This document shows positions 1 through 4,441 of a DNA stretch of 5,695 nt, in pieces. Made by a program: the position numbers and the translations under genes. The notes under the pieces were generated by a model. It saw only the letters and a list, made by a program, of their open reading frames with translations. It ran no database searches and was not told the DNA's origin. Source of the stretch: Oscillospiraceae bacterium (GTDB lineage Bacteria > Bacillota_A > Clostridia > Oscillospirales > Oscillospiraceae); assembly GCA_017539885.1 (NCBI GenBank), contig JAFYCC010000074.1, positions 1-5,695 on the forward strand. Direction: 5' to 3'. Within the stretch, counting starts at the first letter, position 1. The number at the start of each line of letters is the position of its first letter.

Positions 1-80
1 CAAAAGATAATGTGATAGCGACAACAGTAAACTGTTGTTTCTGTGGAACGATACTCGCTCCGTGGTTTTCTCTTCATCAT
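1..80 (-). CDS. tnpA: IS200/IS605-family TnpA transposase, N-terminal fragment (runs off left edge)
   Basis: This minus-strand frame opens with two ATG codons (80-78 and 77-75) and stays open to the window edge, giving about 26 residues. They include SEYRSTETTVYCCRYHIIF. An S/T-x-x-x-V-Y segment followed by a Y-H-[ILV]-[ILV]-[FW] strand is the typical first beta-strand of the Y1 (HUH single-strand) transposases of the IS200/IS605 family. TnpA in that family excises and inserts single-stranded DNA using one catalytic tyrosine and an HUH metal site. Those catalytic residues would lie outside the window, so activity cannot be judged. No good Shine-Dalgarno precedes the ATG pair, and poor initiation is common for this family. 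The hairpins just upstream fit an insertion-sequence left end. The family call rests on a short stretch remembered from the family, with no alignment. Confidence 0.72.
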   Translation of the reverse strand, partial: MMKRKPRSEYRSTETTVYCCRYHIIF

Positions 81-177
81 GGTATTTATTTTATCATATA
101 CCTATTATCAGAGCAAGGAGTTTGCTCAATATTGTATTCGCTTTCATCCCAAAGCTGAAGCATTTGGGGTTTCCCGC
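81..177 (-). mobile_element. Probable left end of the IS200/IS605-type element
   Basis: This is the stretch between the tnpA start and the next reading frame. Seen directly: a perfect hairpin GAGCAA-5 nt-TTGCTC at 111-127, and a second hairpin at 148-168. The second pairs CCCAAA-GC with GC-TTTGGG around a TTCA/TGAA loop and leaves one unpaired base at 162, a T on the tnpA-coding strand. IS200/IS605 ends lack terminal inverted repeats and instead carry short subterminal hairpins, often with an extrahelical base, that TnpA recognises. Position and form fit such a left end. The outer boundary is not visible. By analogy it would lie a little to the right of 168, perhaps near 180-200. No target tetranucleotide can be assigned. 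Confidence 0.5.
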
Positions 178-239
178 TCATTTCTCTAATAAAAAGTCAA
201 GACATAATTTGAGTTTTCCTGTATCGGCATAAGAAATCT

Positions 240-257
240 TGTCGGTGTACACCGACA
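240..257. repeat. Perfect 18-bp palindrome, copy 1
   Basis: TGTCGGTGTACACCGACA is its own reverse complement. As single strand it would fold into a 7-bp stem with a GTAC loop. No T-run follows on either strand, so it does not look like a terminator. It may be a binding site for a dimeric protein or a REP-like repeat unit. A near-identical copy lies 106 bp to the right. Confidence 0.75.
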
Positions 258-345
258 GAAATCCGTGAACCCGTATGGCTTCTTCGTGAGCAGATGCGAG
301 ATCCCGCAGGGAATAGATATTTCCCAACACAGACAGAGCGTTTGC

Positions 346-363
346 AGTCAGTGTACACCGACA
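346..363. repeat. Palindrome copy 2, one mismatch
   Basis: Read on the minus strand, CTGTCGGTGTACACTGAC (364-347) matches copy 1 (258-241) at 17 of 18 positions. The single change breaks one pair of the palindrome. It starts only a few bases after the TGA at 369-367. The two copies are read in different codon frames of the surrounding open frame, which argues for a DNA-level repeat rather than a repeated protein motif. Confidence 0.7.
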
Positions 364-518
364 GGTTCAGGTGGCAGTTCGTTGGATCTCTTCGCGAATC
401 AGGCGTTTGATCTCTCCTTGCATAGACTTGTCCCGGCTTCTTTGCTGTTTATAGAGCCAGCCAAGGATGATCGTATTCTTTTCGTTGGCATCGTTCTCCT
501 CAAAAACAGGCTGTGGTT

Positions 519-1817
519 CTACTCAAAGACGGAACCGGCGCCGAGCAGGAACTGTTCGATTCCGATGTAGTGGATACCGTGCTCATCATTCATCGGCTTC
601 AGATAATCTCCGACTACCACGATTTTCTTGAACGAATCGGGGATCCGCAGCAGAGAAGCAATTTCCTGTTTCTTCTTTTCCGGGTCAGATACGGACAAAG
701 CAGACTGGATATAACAGCGGCTGCTGCCCTTGTTCACAACGAAATCCACTTCAAGCTGCTTGCGGATCTTTTTGCCGTTTTCTGCTTTCGTCGCTATCTC
801 CACAATGCCTACATCGACATCAAATCCGCGCCGGATCAGATCGTTGAATAAAACGTTCTCCATCAGATGCGTCTCCTCGATTTGCCGAAAGCGCAGCCGG
901 GCATTTCTGAGACCCGGGTCGGAGTAGTAGTACTTCGAAGGCGTGCTGATATACTTTTTGCCTTTCACATCATAACGCTCTGCCTTTTGAATCAGGTACG
1001 CATTCTGAAAGAATCCGAGGTAACGATCTATGGTGTCCGGCGCAATCGGCAGATGCCGCTCGCTTTTGAAAGTGTTTGAGAGTCTGCTGGGATTGGTCAA
1101 CGACCCAATCCCGGACGCGAGGATATCGAGAAGGATCGACAGCACTTCCTCATCGTTTGCGATCCTGTTTCGCTCAATCACGTCTTTGATGTAAGTCCTC
1201 TGCAGCAAATCACGGAGGTAGCTGCTCTTTTCTTCATGAGAGTGAAGCGTCGACAGAAACGGCATCCCACCATAAGTGTAGTATTCCTGCCATGCACCGC
1301 GTTTGTCATCTTCATAAGCGTCGTAAAACTCCGCATAGGAAAGGGGATAAACACGGATTTCATCACCACGGTCCCGAAACTGCGTAATGATGTCCGAAGA
1401 GAGCATGTTTGAATTGCTCCCGGTTACGTAGACGTCTACATTCCGCATCTGCATGAAGCCAAGTACAACGTCGATGAAGGTGATCTTTGCCTTGGGATCA
1501 TCCACATATGGATTCTGGATCTCGGAAACGAACTGGATTTCATCGATGAAAACATAGTATCGCTTGCCGCTGTCCACGATTCTGTCCCGGATATACCGGT
1601 CAAGTTCTATCGGATTCCTGTATTTCGCGTTTGCGATAACATCCAGCGCAAGCGCAATAATCTGATCCGGCGCTATGCCTTCGCGAGTCAGGAAGTCCCT
1701 GTACAACTCGAACAGGAGTACGGATTTCCCGCACCGTCTCAGTCCGGTGATGACTTTGACACGTCCGTTGTCTTTCTTCTCGATCAGCTTGTTCAGATAC
1801 TGGGTTCTGGGAAACAC
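519..1817 (-). CDS. P-loop ATPase, AAA_14/DUF4143 family
   Basis: This is a complete 432-residue member of the widespread prokaryotic ATPases with an N-terminal AAA-type core and a C-terminal DUF4143 region. Their cellular role is not established. With the GTG at 1817 as residue 1, the Walker A motif is GLRRCGKS at 25-32 and the Walker B is YVFIDE at 88-93, with D92 and E93. A sensor-like VTGSNSNML follows at 131-139. The family signature RGDEIRVYPLSYAEF spans 150-164 and YGGMPF starts at 182. Near the C-terminus, EVDFVV (E356, D358) followed by YIQ (Q371) resembles the degenerate PD-(D/E)XK-like fold of DUF4143. I chose GTG 1817 because GAGGTG (1829-1824) sits six bases before it and family members usually begin a few residues before the Y-L-x-K-L helix. 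A GTG at 1826 is in frame but would overlap that Shine-Dalgarno. Walker motifs are intact and there is no sign of decay. Confidence 0.88.
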   Translation of the reverse strand: MFPRTQYLNKLIEKKDNGRVKVITGLRRCGKSVLLFELYRDFLTREGIAPDQIIALALDVIANAKYRNPIELDRYIRDRIVDSGKRYYVFIDEIQFVSEIQNPYVDDPKAKITFIDVVLGFMQMRNVDVYVTGSNSNMLSSDIITQFRDRGDEIRVYPLSYAEFYDAYEDDKRGAWQEYYTYGGMPFLSTLHSHEEKSSYLRDLLQRTYIKDVIERNRIANDEEVLSILLDILASGIGSLTNPSRLSNTFKSERHLPIAPDTIDRYLGFFQNAYLIQKAERYDVKGKKYISTPSKYYYSDPGLRNARLRFRQIEETHLMENVLFNDLIRRGFDVDVGIVEIATKAENGKKIRKQLEVDFVVNKGSSRCYIQSALSVSDPEKKKQEIASLLRIPDSFKKIVVVGDYLKPMNDEHGIHYIGIEQFLLGAGSVFE

Positions 1818-1823
1818 GAAAAT

Positions 1824-1829
1824 CACCTC
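1824..1829 (-). promoter_or_regulatory. Shine-Dalgarno that sets the ATPase start
   Basis: GAGGTG on the minus strand, then the six bases ATTTTC, then GTG at 1817-1815. The upstream in-frame GTG (1826-1824) is part of this Shine-Dalgarno itself, so it is unlikely to be the start. The ppk1 gene in this window uses a similar GAGGTGAT site. Confidence 0.7.
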
Positions 1830-1845
1830 GTGAAATATTTGCAGA
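1829..1845. repeat. 17-bp box, copy in the ATPase leader
   Basis: CGTGAAATATTTGCAGA on the plus strand. It matches the box at 1913-1929 at 15 of 17 positions, and weaker similarity (GGA, CAAA) continues for about another dozen bases. It lies between the predicted transcript start and the start codon, and overlaps the Shine-Dalgarno by one base. Confidence 0.6.
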
Positions 1846-1875
1846 TTGGAACAAATTATTCATTGGGGTGGCTGC

Positions 1876-1904
1876 ATGATAGCACAAAGCCAGCCCGAAG
1901 TCAA
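1876..1904 (-). promoter_or_regulatory. Sigma-A-type promoter for the ATPase gene
   Basis: Minus strand: -35 TTGACT (1904-1899), exact 17-base spacer, -10 TATCAT (1881-1876). Each hexamer matches the housekeeping consensus at five of six positions. The expected transcript start near 1869 leaves a leader of about 50 bases before GTG 1817. Confidence 0.75.
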
Positions 1905-1912
1905 TGAAATTG

Positions 1913-1929
1913 CGTGAAAAAATTGCAGA
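1913..1929. repeat. 17-bp box, copy upstream of the -35
   Basis: CGTGAAAAAATTGCAGA on the plus strand, same orientation as the copy at 1829-1845 and 84 bp away. It lies nine bases beyond the -35 of the ATPase promoter, so the two boxes bracket the promoter. A repressor-binding pair or a leftover local duplication are both possible. Confidence 0.6.
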
Positions 1930-2145
1930 CGGGAGCAAAAATAGCACGAGCGAAGAAAGAACCCGCGCAGAAACATAGACGGAGACGGATATCGGTATCG
2001 GGCAAAAAACGGGTCGGACGAAAAAGAGCATAAGACAATCCCCGAAAGCACGTTTCAATCCAGCAACGCACGGAGCACATACTGAAGGTATCTTAACGGG
2101 GCTGTGGTCTTTTTGAGGTTCGAGCTATCTACGACGTGACTATGT

Positions 2146-2169
2146 TGGCACAGCTCCGGCTGTGATCCA
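2146..2169 (+). other. Hairpin with competing upstream partner
   Basis: CACAGC-TCCG-GCTGTG (2149-2164) is a perfect 6-bp stem with a four-base loop, extended by TGG/CCA past a two-base bulge. The left arm plus loop, CACAGCTCC (2149-2157), can instead pair with GGGGCTGTG at 2098-2106 over nine pairs, one of them G-U. No T-run follows, so it is not a simple terminator. Confidence 0.45.
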
Positions 2170-2216
2170 CGACTGAAGATGGAAGAGCTCACGGCGGACC
2201 ATTAGCCTGTCGGTAA

Positions 2217-2237
2217 GGTGGATGCCTGGCATCCGCC
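2217..2237 (+). other. Strong 9-bp hairpin, function unknown
   Basis: GGTGGATGC-CTG-GCATCCGCC forms nine consecutive pairs, one of them G-U, around a three-base loop. It has no poly-T tail on either side. It is the most stable-looking short stem in the gene-free stretch and may be part of a structured transcript or a remnant of a mobile-element end. Confidence 0.5.
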
Positions 2238-2448
2238 GAATCCACGTATATCAGAGTGGCCAATGCCGGAGATCTGATTCCATGGCCCTTTTGAGATGCC
2301 TTCAGACTGGCAGAAGTCGAAATACCGGAATATGGGCAAATTGCCTCTTGACAACGGTCATTTCATATCAGTCACGAGCGTGCGACGGCATATCGTCAAG
2401 CGGAATACTCAATACGAGCAAATCTGGTTTACATAATTAATTCTGTTC

Positions 2449-2535
2449 AAAGGAGGAACAAAACAAATACTGAAACGAACAAGCAAGCTGTTGGCATTGC
2501 TGCCCGCTGCGGCGCTGACGGACGGCGGGGTATAA
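2449..2535 (+). pseudogene. Decayed lipoprotein/secreted-protein start (signal peptide remnant)
   Basis: A full AAAGGAGG Shine-Dalgarno (2449-2456) is followed, after 13 bases, by CTG (2470) and a short frame reading (M)KRTSKLLALLPAAALTDGG before TAA at 2533-2535. A positively charged N-terminus, a Leu/Ala core and then L-T plus Gly is the pattern of Bacillota lipoprotein signal peptides, whose usual next residues are A-C-G. The start ATG and lipobox cysteine are missing. The simplest reading is the 5-prime end of a solute-binding or similar lipoprotein gene that lost its start, lipobox and body. A functional short CTG-initiated peptide is less likely because the Shine-Dalgarno spacing is too long. 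Confidence 0.45.
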
Positions 2536-2600
2536 AAACCGCGCCGGGCGGAAGGCGCGATGCGACAGGAATTGTTTTGCCGAGCAGTTACTGAACTACG

Positions 2601-2621
2601 ATTCCCGCTTTTTGCGGAAAT
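2601..2621 (+). other. Hairpin with T5 loop upstream of the terminator
   Basis: ATTCCCGC-TTTTT-GCGGAAAT pairs as an 8-bp stem with one C/A mismatch. GGTTTTTG follows at 2630-2637, so it may act as a weak first terminator or be part of a double-hairpin terminator region with the one at 2660. Confidence 0.4.
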
Positions 2622-2659
2622 CCCGGATCGGTTTTTGTCAGAGACGGCAGACGGCAGGC

Positions 2660-2684
2660 AGAACCGATAGGATGGTTCTTTTTT
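2660..2684 (+). terminator. Rho-independent terminator, plus strand
   Basis: AGAACC-GATAGGAT-GGTTCT is a perfect 6-bp stem with an 8-base loop and runs straight into T6 (2679-2684). There is no T-run on the other strand, so it works on plus-strand transcripts. It would end transcription from the gene-free region or the decayed lipoprotein locus and separate it from the polyphosphate operon. Confidence 0.65.
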
Positions 2685-2713
2685 GCAGAGAGACACTGAT
2701 TTGTCCGATATCG

Positions 2714-2739
2714 GCGGAGACTTGCGGGGGCTTCTCCGC
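2714..2739. other. 7-bp inverted repeat upstream of the operon promoter
   Basis: GCGGAGA and TCTCCGC pair perfectly across a 12-base loop. A shorter inverted repeat, CGACG/CGTCG, lies at 2752-2769, ending seven bases before the -35. Either could be an operator. Neither resembles a site I can name. Confidence 0.35.
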
Positions 2740-2776
2740 GGAATCTCGGCACGACGCTATATTTCGTCGAATATGC

Positions 2777-2805
2777 TTGTATCGCGGGGCGTTTTCCAGT
2801 ATACT
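2777..2805 (+). promoter_or_regulatory. Sigma-A-type promoter for the pap-ppk1 operon
   Basis: -35 TTGTAT (2777-2782), exact 17-base spacer, -10 TATACT (2800-2805). The -10 matches five of six consensus bases and the -35 three of six, suggesting moderate basal strength. A start near 2812 gives a leader of about 114 bases. No clear Pho-box-like repeat is seen. Confidence 0.6.
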
Positions 2806-2811
2806 TAAATA

Positions 2812-2925
2812 GCATAAAAATCAAGGAGAACGCCGCTTTTCCGGCGCGGGAGCGCGCGAAGGCGGCAGGCCGGCAGGCGGGAAGAGGAAAAGCTCAAGGA
2901 CGCGAAAAGTGAAAGGAGAATTCCC
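2812..2925 (+). promoter_or_regulatory. GC-rich structured leader of the pap-ppk1 operon
   Basis: The leader contains an orphan AAGGAG at 2823-2828 with no ATG, GTG or TTG within reach. A hairpin CGCCG-6 nt-CGGCG spans 2831-2846, followed by overlapping CGCG/CGCG pairing to 2856. The tandem 8-mer CGGCAGGC occurs twice (2863-2878). The true pap site is AGGAG at 2914-2918, seven bases from ATG 2926. The pap frame is open upstream back to a TAA at 2815 but has no usable start, so the leader appears untranslated. Confidence 0.5.
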
Positions 2926-4407
2926 ATGCTGAAAGGATTCAAACGGCCCGATGACGGGCTGGACAAGGCCTCGCGCAAGGCGGAGGCCAAGCGTCTGCAG
3001 GAAAAGCTGACCGCACAGCAGATGCTTCTGCGCGACGCGAAGCTCCCCGTGATCGTTCTGGTGGAGGGCTGGTCCGGCGCGGGCAAGGGCGGCCTCATCA
3101 ACGACCTGATCAGCGAGATAGACCCGCGCTTCTCCAGCGTGTTCCTTTCCGACCGCGCGCAGCGGGATGCCGACCGCTATCCCTTCCTGTATCCGTTCTT
3201 CGGCGCGATCCCGGAGGAGGGCAAGCTGCAGTTCATGGACGGCGGCTGGATGGAGGCCGCAGTGCGCGCCCTGTGCGCCGGAGAGAGCGGCAGGGAGGAA
3301 TTCCAGCGCAGGATCCGATCCGTCAACCGCTTTGAGCGCCAGCTTCGGGACAACGGCTATCTGGTGATCAAGCTGTTCCTCAACATATCCCGCGAGGAGC
3401 AGAAGGCGCGGCTGAACGAGCTGCGCGGGAACAGGGATACGGCCTGGCGCGTCACGAAATACGATCTGCGGCAGAACGAGGATTACGACAGGTACCAGAA
3501 GGCCTACGACTGCTTCATGACCGGGACGCAGGAATTCGCGCCCTGGCACGTCCTCGACGGCAGCAAAAAGAACCGTCTGCACTATGACGTGTTCCGGCTG
3601 CTCACTGAGCTCATCGACGAGGGACTTGCGGCCGGGAAATACGTCGGTTCACCCGCGGAGGAGACTTTCCCGCTTCTGGAGATGCCCGACCTCGCGGATG
3701 TGGACCTGAGCGTCGCCATCAGCAGGGAGGACTACAAGCGGGAGCTCAAGGAGCTGCAGGAGAAGATCAAGCGCCTGCACAACGTCATCTACCGCAAGCG
3801 CATTCCCTTCGTGATCTGCTACGAGGGCTGGGACGCCGCGGGCAAGGGCGGCAACATCCGCCGCCTTGCCTATCCGCTCGATCCCCGCGGCTTCGACGTG
3901 TATCCCATCGCGTCGCCGGAGCCGCACGAGAAGGCGCGCCACTATCTCTGGCGCTTCTGGACGCGCCTGCCCCGCAGCGGTCATTTCGCCATCTTCGACC
4001 GGACCTGGTACGGCCGCGTGATGGTGGAGCGCATCGAGGGCTTCTGCGCCGAGAAGGACTGGCAGCGCGCCTACAACGAGATCAACGAATTCGAGGAGGA
4101 GCTTCACGACTGGGGCGCCGTGGTACTGAAGTTCTGGATCCACATTGACCCCGAGACGCAGCTGGAGCGCTTCACGCAGCGTCAGAACACGCCGGAAAAG
4201 CAGTGGAAGATCACGGACGAGGACTGGCGCAACCGTGAGAAGTGGCCGCAGTACGAGCAGGCGGTGAACGAAATGCTGCAGAAGACCTCCACGTCGTTCG
4301 CGCCGTGGCATATCATAGAGTCCAACGATAAGCTCTACGCCCGCATCAAGGTGCTCCGTATCGTCGTCGAGGCCATGGAGAAGGCCATCGCGCGGGAGGA
4401 AGAGTGA
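2926..4407 (+). CDS. pap: Polyphosphate:AMP phosphotransferase, two-domain PPK2 family
   Basis: This cytoplasmic enzyme of 493 residues is full length for the fused two-domain PPK2 class (about 475-500) and transfers phosphate from polyphosphate to AMP, giving ADP. Domain 1 covers roughly residues 8-245: a Walker A VEGWSGAGKGG at 46-56, a Walker-B-like position reading MDGGWM at 104-109, and an EFAPWHV segment near 203-209. Domain 2 covers roughly 260-490: YEGWDAAGKGG at 299-309, the full Walker B FDRTWYGR at 357-364, a lid with WKITDEDW at 427-434, and FAPWHII at 458-464. Domain 2 keeps the PPK2 catalytic motifs, while domain 1 has lost the D-R-x-W-Y-x-R pattern. Catalysis therefore probably resides in domain 2, with domain 1 structural or regulatory. 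ATG 2926 follows AGGAG by seven bases. It is the first gene of an operon with ppk1. A PPK2 acting on other nucleotides is less likely given the fused architecture. Confidence 0.93.
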   Translation: MLKGFKRPDDGLDKASRKAEAKRLQEKLTAQQMLLRDAKLPVIVLVEGWSGAGKGGLINDLISEIDPRFSSVFLSDRAQRDADRYPFLYPFFGAIPEEGKLQFMDGGWMEAAVRALCAGESGREEFQRRIRSVNRFERQLRDNGYLVIKLFLNISREEQKARLNELRGNRDTAWRVTKYDLRQNEDYDRYQKAYDCFMTGTQEFAPWHVLDGSKKNRLHYDVFRLLTELIDEGLAAGKYVGSPAEETFPLLEMPDLADVDLSVAISREDYKRELKELQEKIKRLHNVIYRKRIPFVICYEGWDAAGKGGNIRRLAYPLDPRGFDVYPIASPEPHEKARHYLWRFWTRLPRSGHFAIFDRTWYGRVMVERIEGFCAEKDWQRAYNEINEFEEELHDWGAVVLKFWIHIDPETQLERFTQRQNTPEKQWKITDEDWRNREKWPQYEQAVNEMLQKTSTSFAPWHIIESNDKLYARIKVLRIVVEAMEKAIAREEE

Positions 4408-4426
4408 GCGGGCGCTCTGCGCATAC

Positions 4427-4437
4427 AGAGAGGTGAT
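4427..4437 (+). promoter_or_regulatory. Ribosome binding site of ppk1
   Basis: AGAGAGGTGAT lies in the 34-base gap after the pap stop and places ATG 4442 at normal distance (five bases after AGGTGA). There is no terminator or promoter in the gap, so both genes should share one transcript. Confidence 0.75.
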
Positions 4438-4441
4438 CTGT

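Larger units (their letters stand above)
178..522 (-). pseudogene. Unrecognised coding-like minus-strand frame, broken by one TGA
   Basis: Directly downstream of the ATPase gene, in a different frame, there are 51 open codons (522-370), a TGA (369-367), then 62 open codons in the same frame to a TGA at 180-178. The first part is charged and helix-like, for example EIKRLIREEIQR near its end. The second includes NIYSLRDLASAHEEAIRV and ISYADTGKLKLCLDFLLEK, a composition expected of protein rather than chance translation. No start codon with a Shine-Dalgarno is present: the only ATG is an internal one in the first part. It could be a frameshifted tail or remnant of a gene that followed the ATPase and was cut by the insertion sequence to the left. 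It could also be non-coding DNA that happens to be open. I do not recognise a family. Confidence 0.3.
1930..2448. other. Long stretch with no recognisable gene
   Basis: In all six frames the reading is broken or shows poor protein-like composition, and no start with a good Shine-Dalgarno is seen. The longest frames here (minus-strand hydrophobic frame 2058 to 1827, plus-strand 2222 to 2440) look like chance openings. Visible structure is limited to hairpins at 2146-2169 and 2217-2237. The stretch could be a worn-out gene or mobile element, or hold an unrecognised structured RNA. No choice can be made from sequence alone. Confidence 0.5.

Noticed and set aside
85..180. 31-codon minus-strand frame starting at the ATGA overlap with the broken frame (ends in RYMIK)
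   Set aside because: It looks translationally coupled at first sight, but it contains both hairpins of the likely insertion-sequence end, so it is probably a chance frame.
240..364. The palindromes as rho-independent terminators, or as REPs of a RAYT transposase
   Set aside because: No T-run follows on either strand. The adjacent TnpA start resembles canonical IS200/IS605 rather than a RAYT N-terminus, so the REP link is left as an open alternative only.
265..570. Plus-strand 101-codon frame
   Set aside because: It lies antisense to the ATPase end and the broken frame, lacks a Shine-Dalgarno, and looks less protein-like than the minus-strand reading.
1600..2058. Minus-strand 152-codon frame with a hydrophobic first half
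   Set aside because: It covers the ATPase promoter and overlaps the 5-prime end of the well-supported ATPase in another frame. It has no good ribosome binding site and no family-like sequence.
2053..2062. GTTTCAATCC, reminiscent of the end of some CRISPR repeats
   Set aside because: It occurs once only, with no repeated unit or regular spacing, and no cas gene is present.
2222..2440. Plus-strand 72-codon frame in the gene-free stretch
   Set aside because: It has no ribosome binding site and a composition rich in S, R, C and G with no conserved pattern, and it overlaps the strong hairpin at 2217-2237.
2821..3582. Long minus-strand frame opposite pap (also 3649-4647, 4346-4963 and 5051-5536)
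   Set aside because: High GC leaves few stops on the opposite strand. These frames are rich in R, L, A and P, carry no motifs, and lie fully against conserved pap and ppk1 coding sequence.
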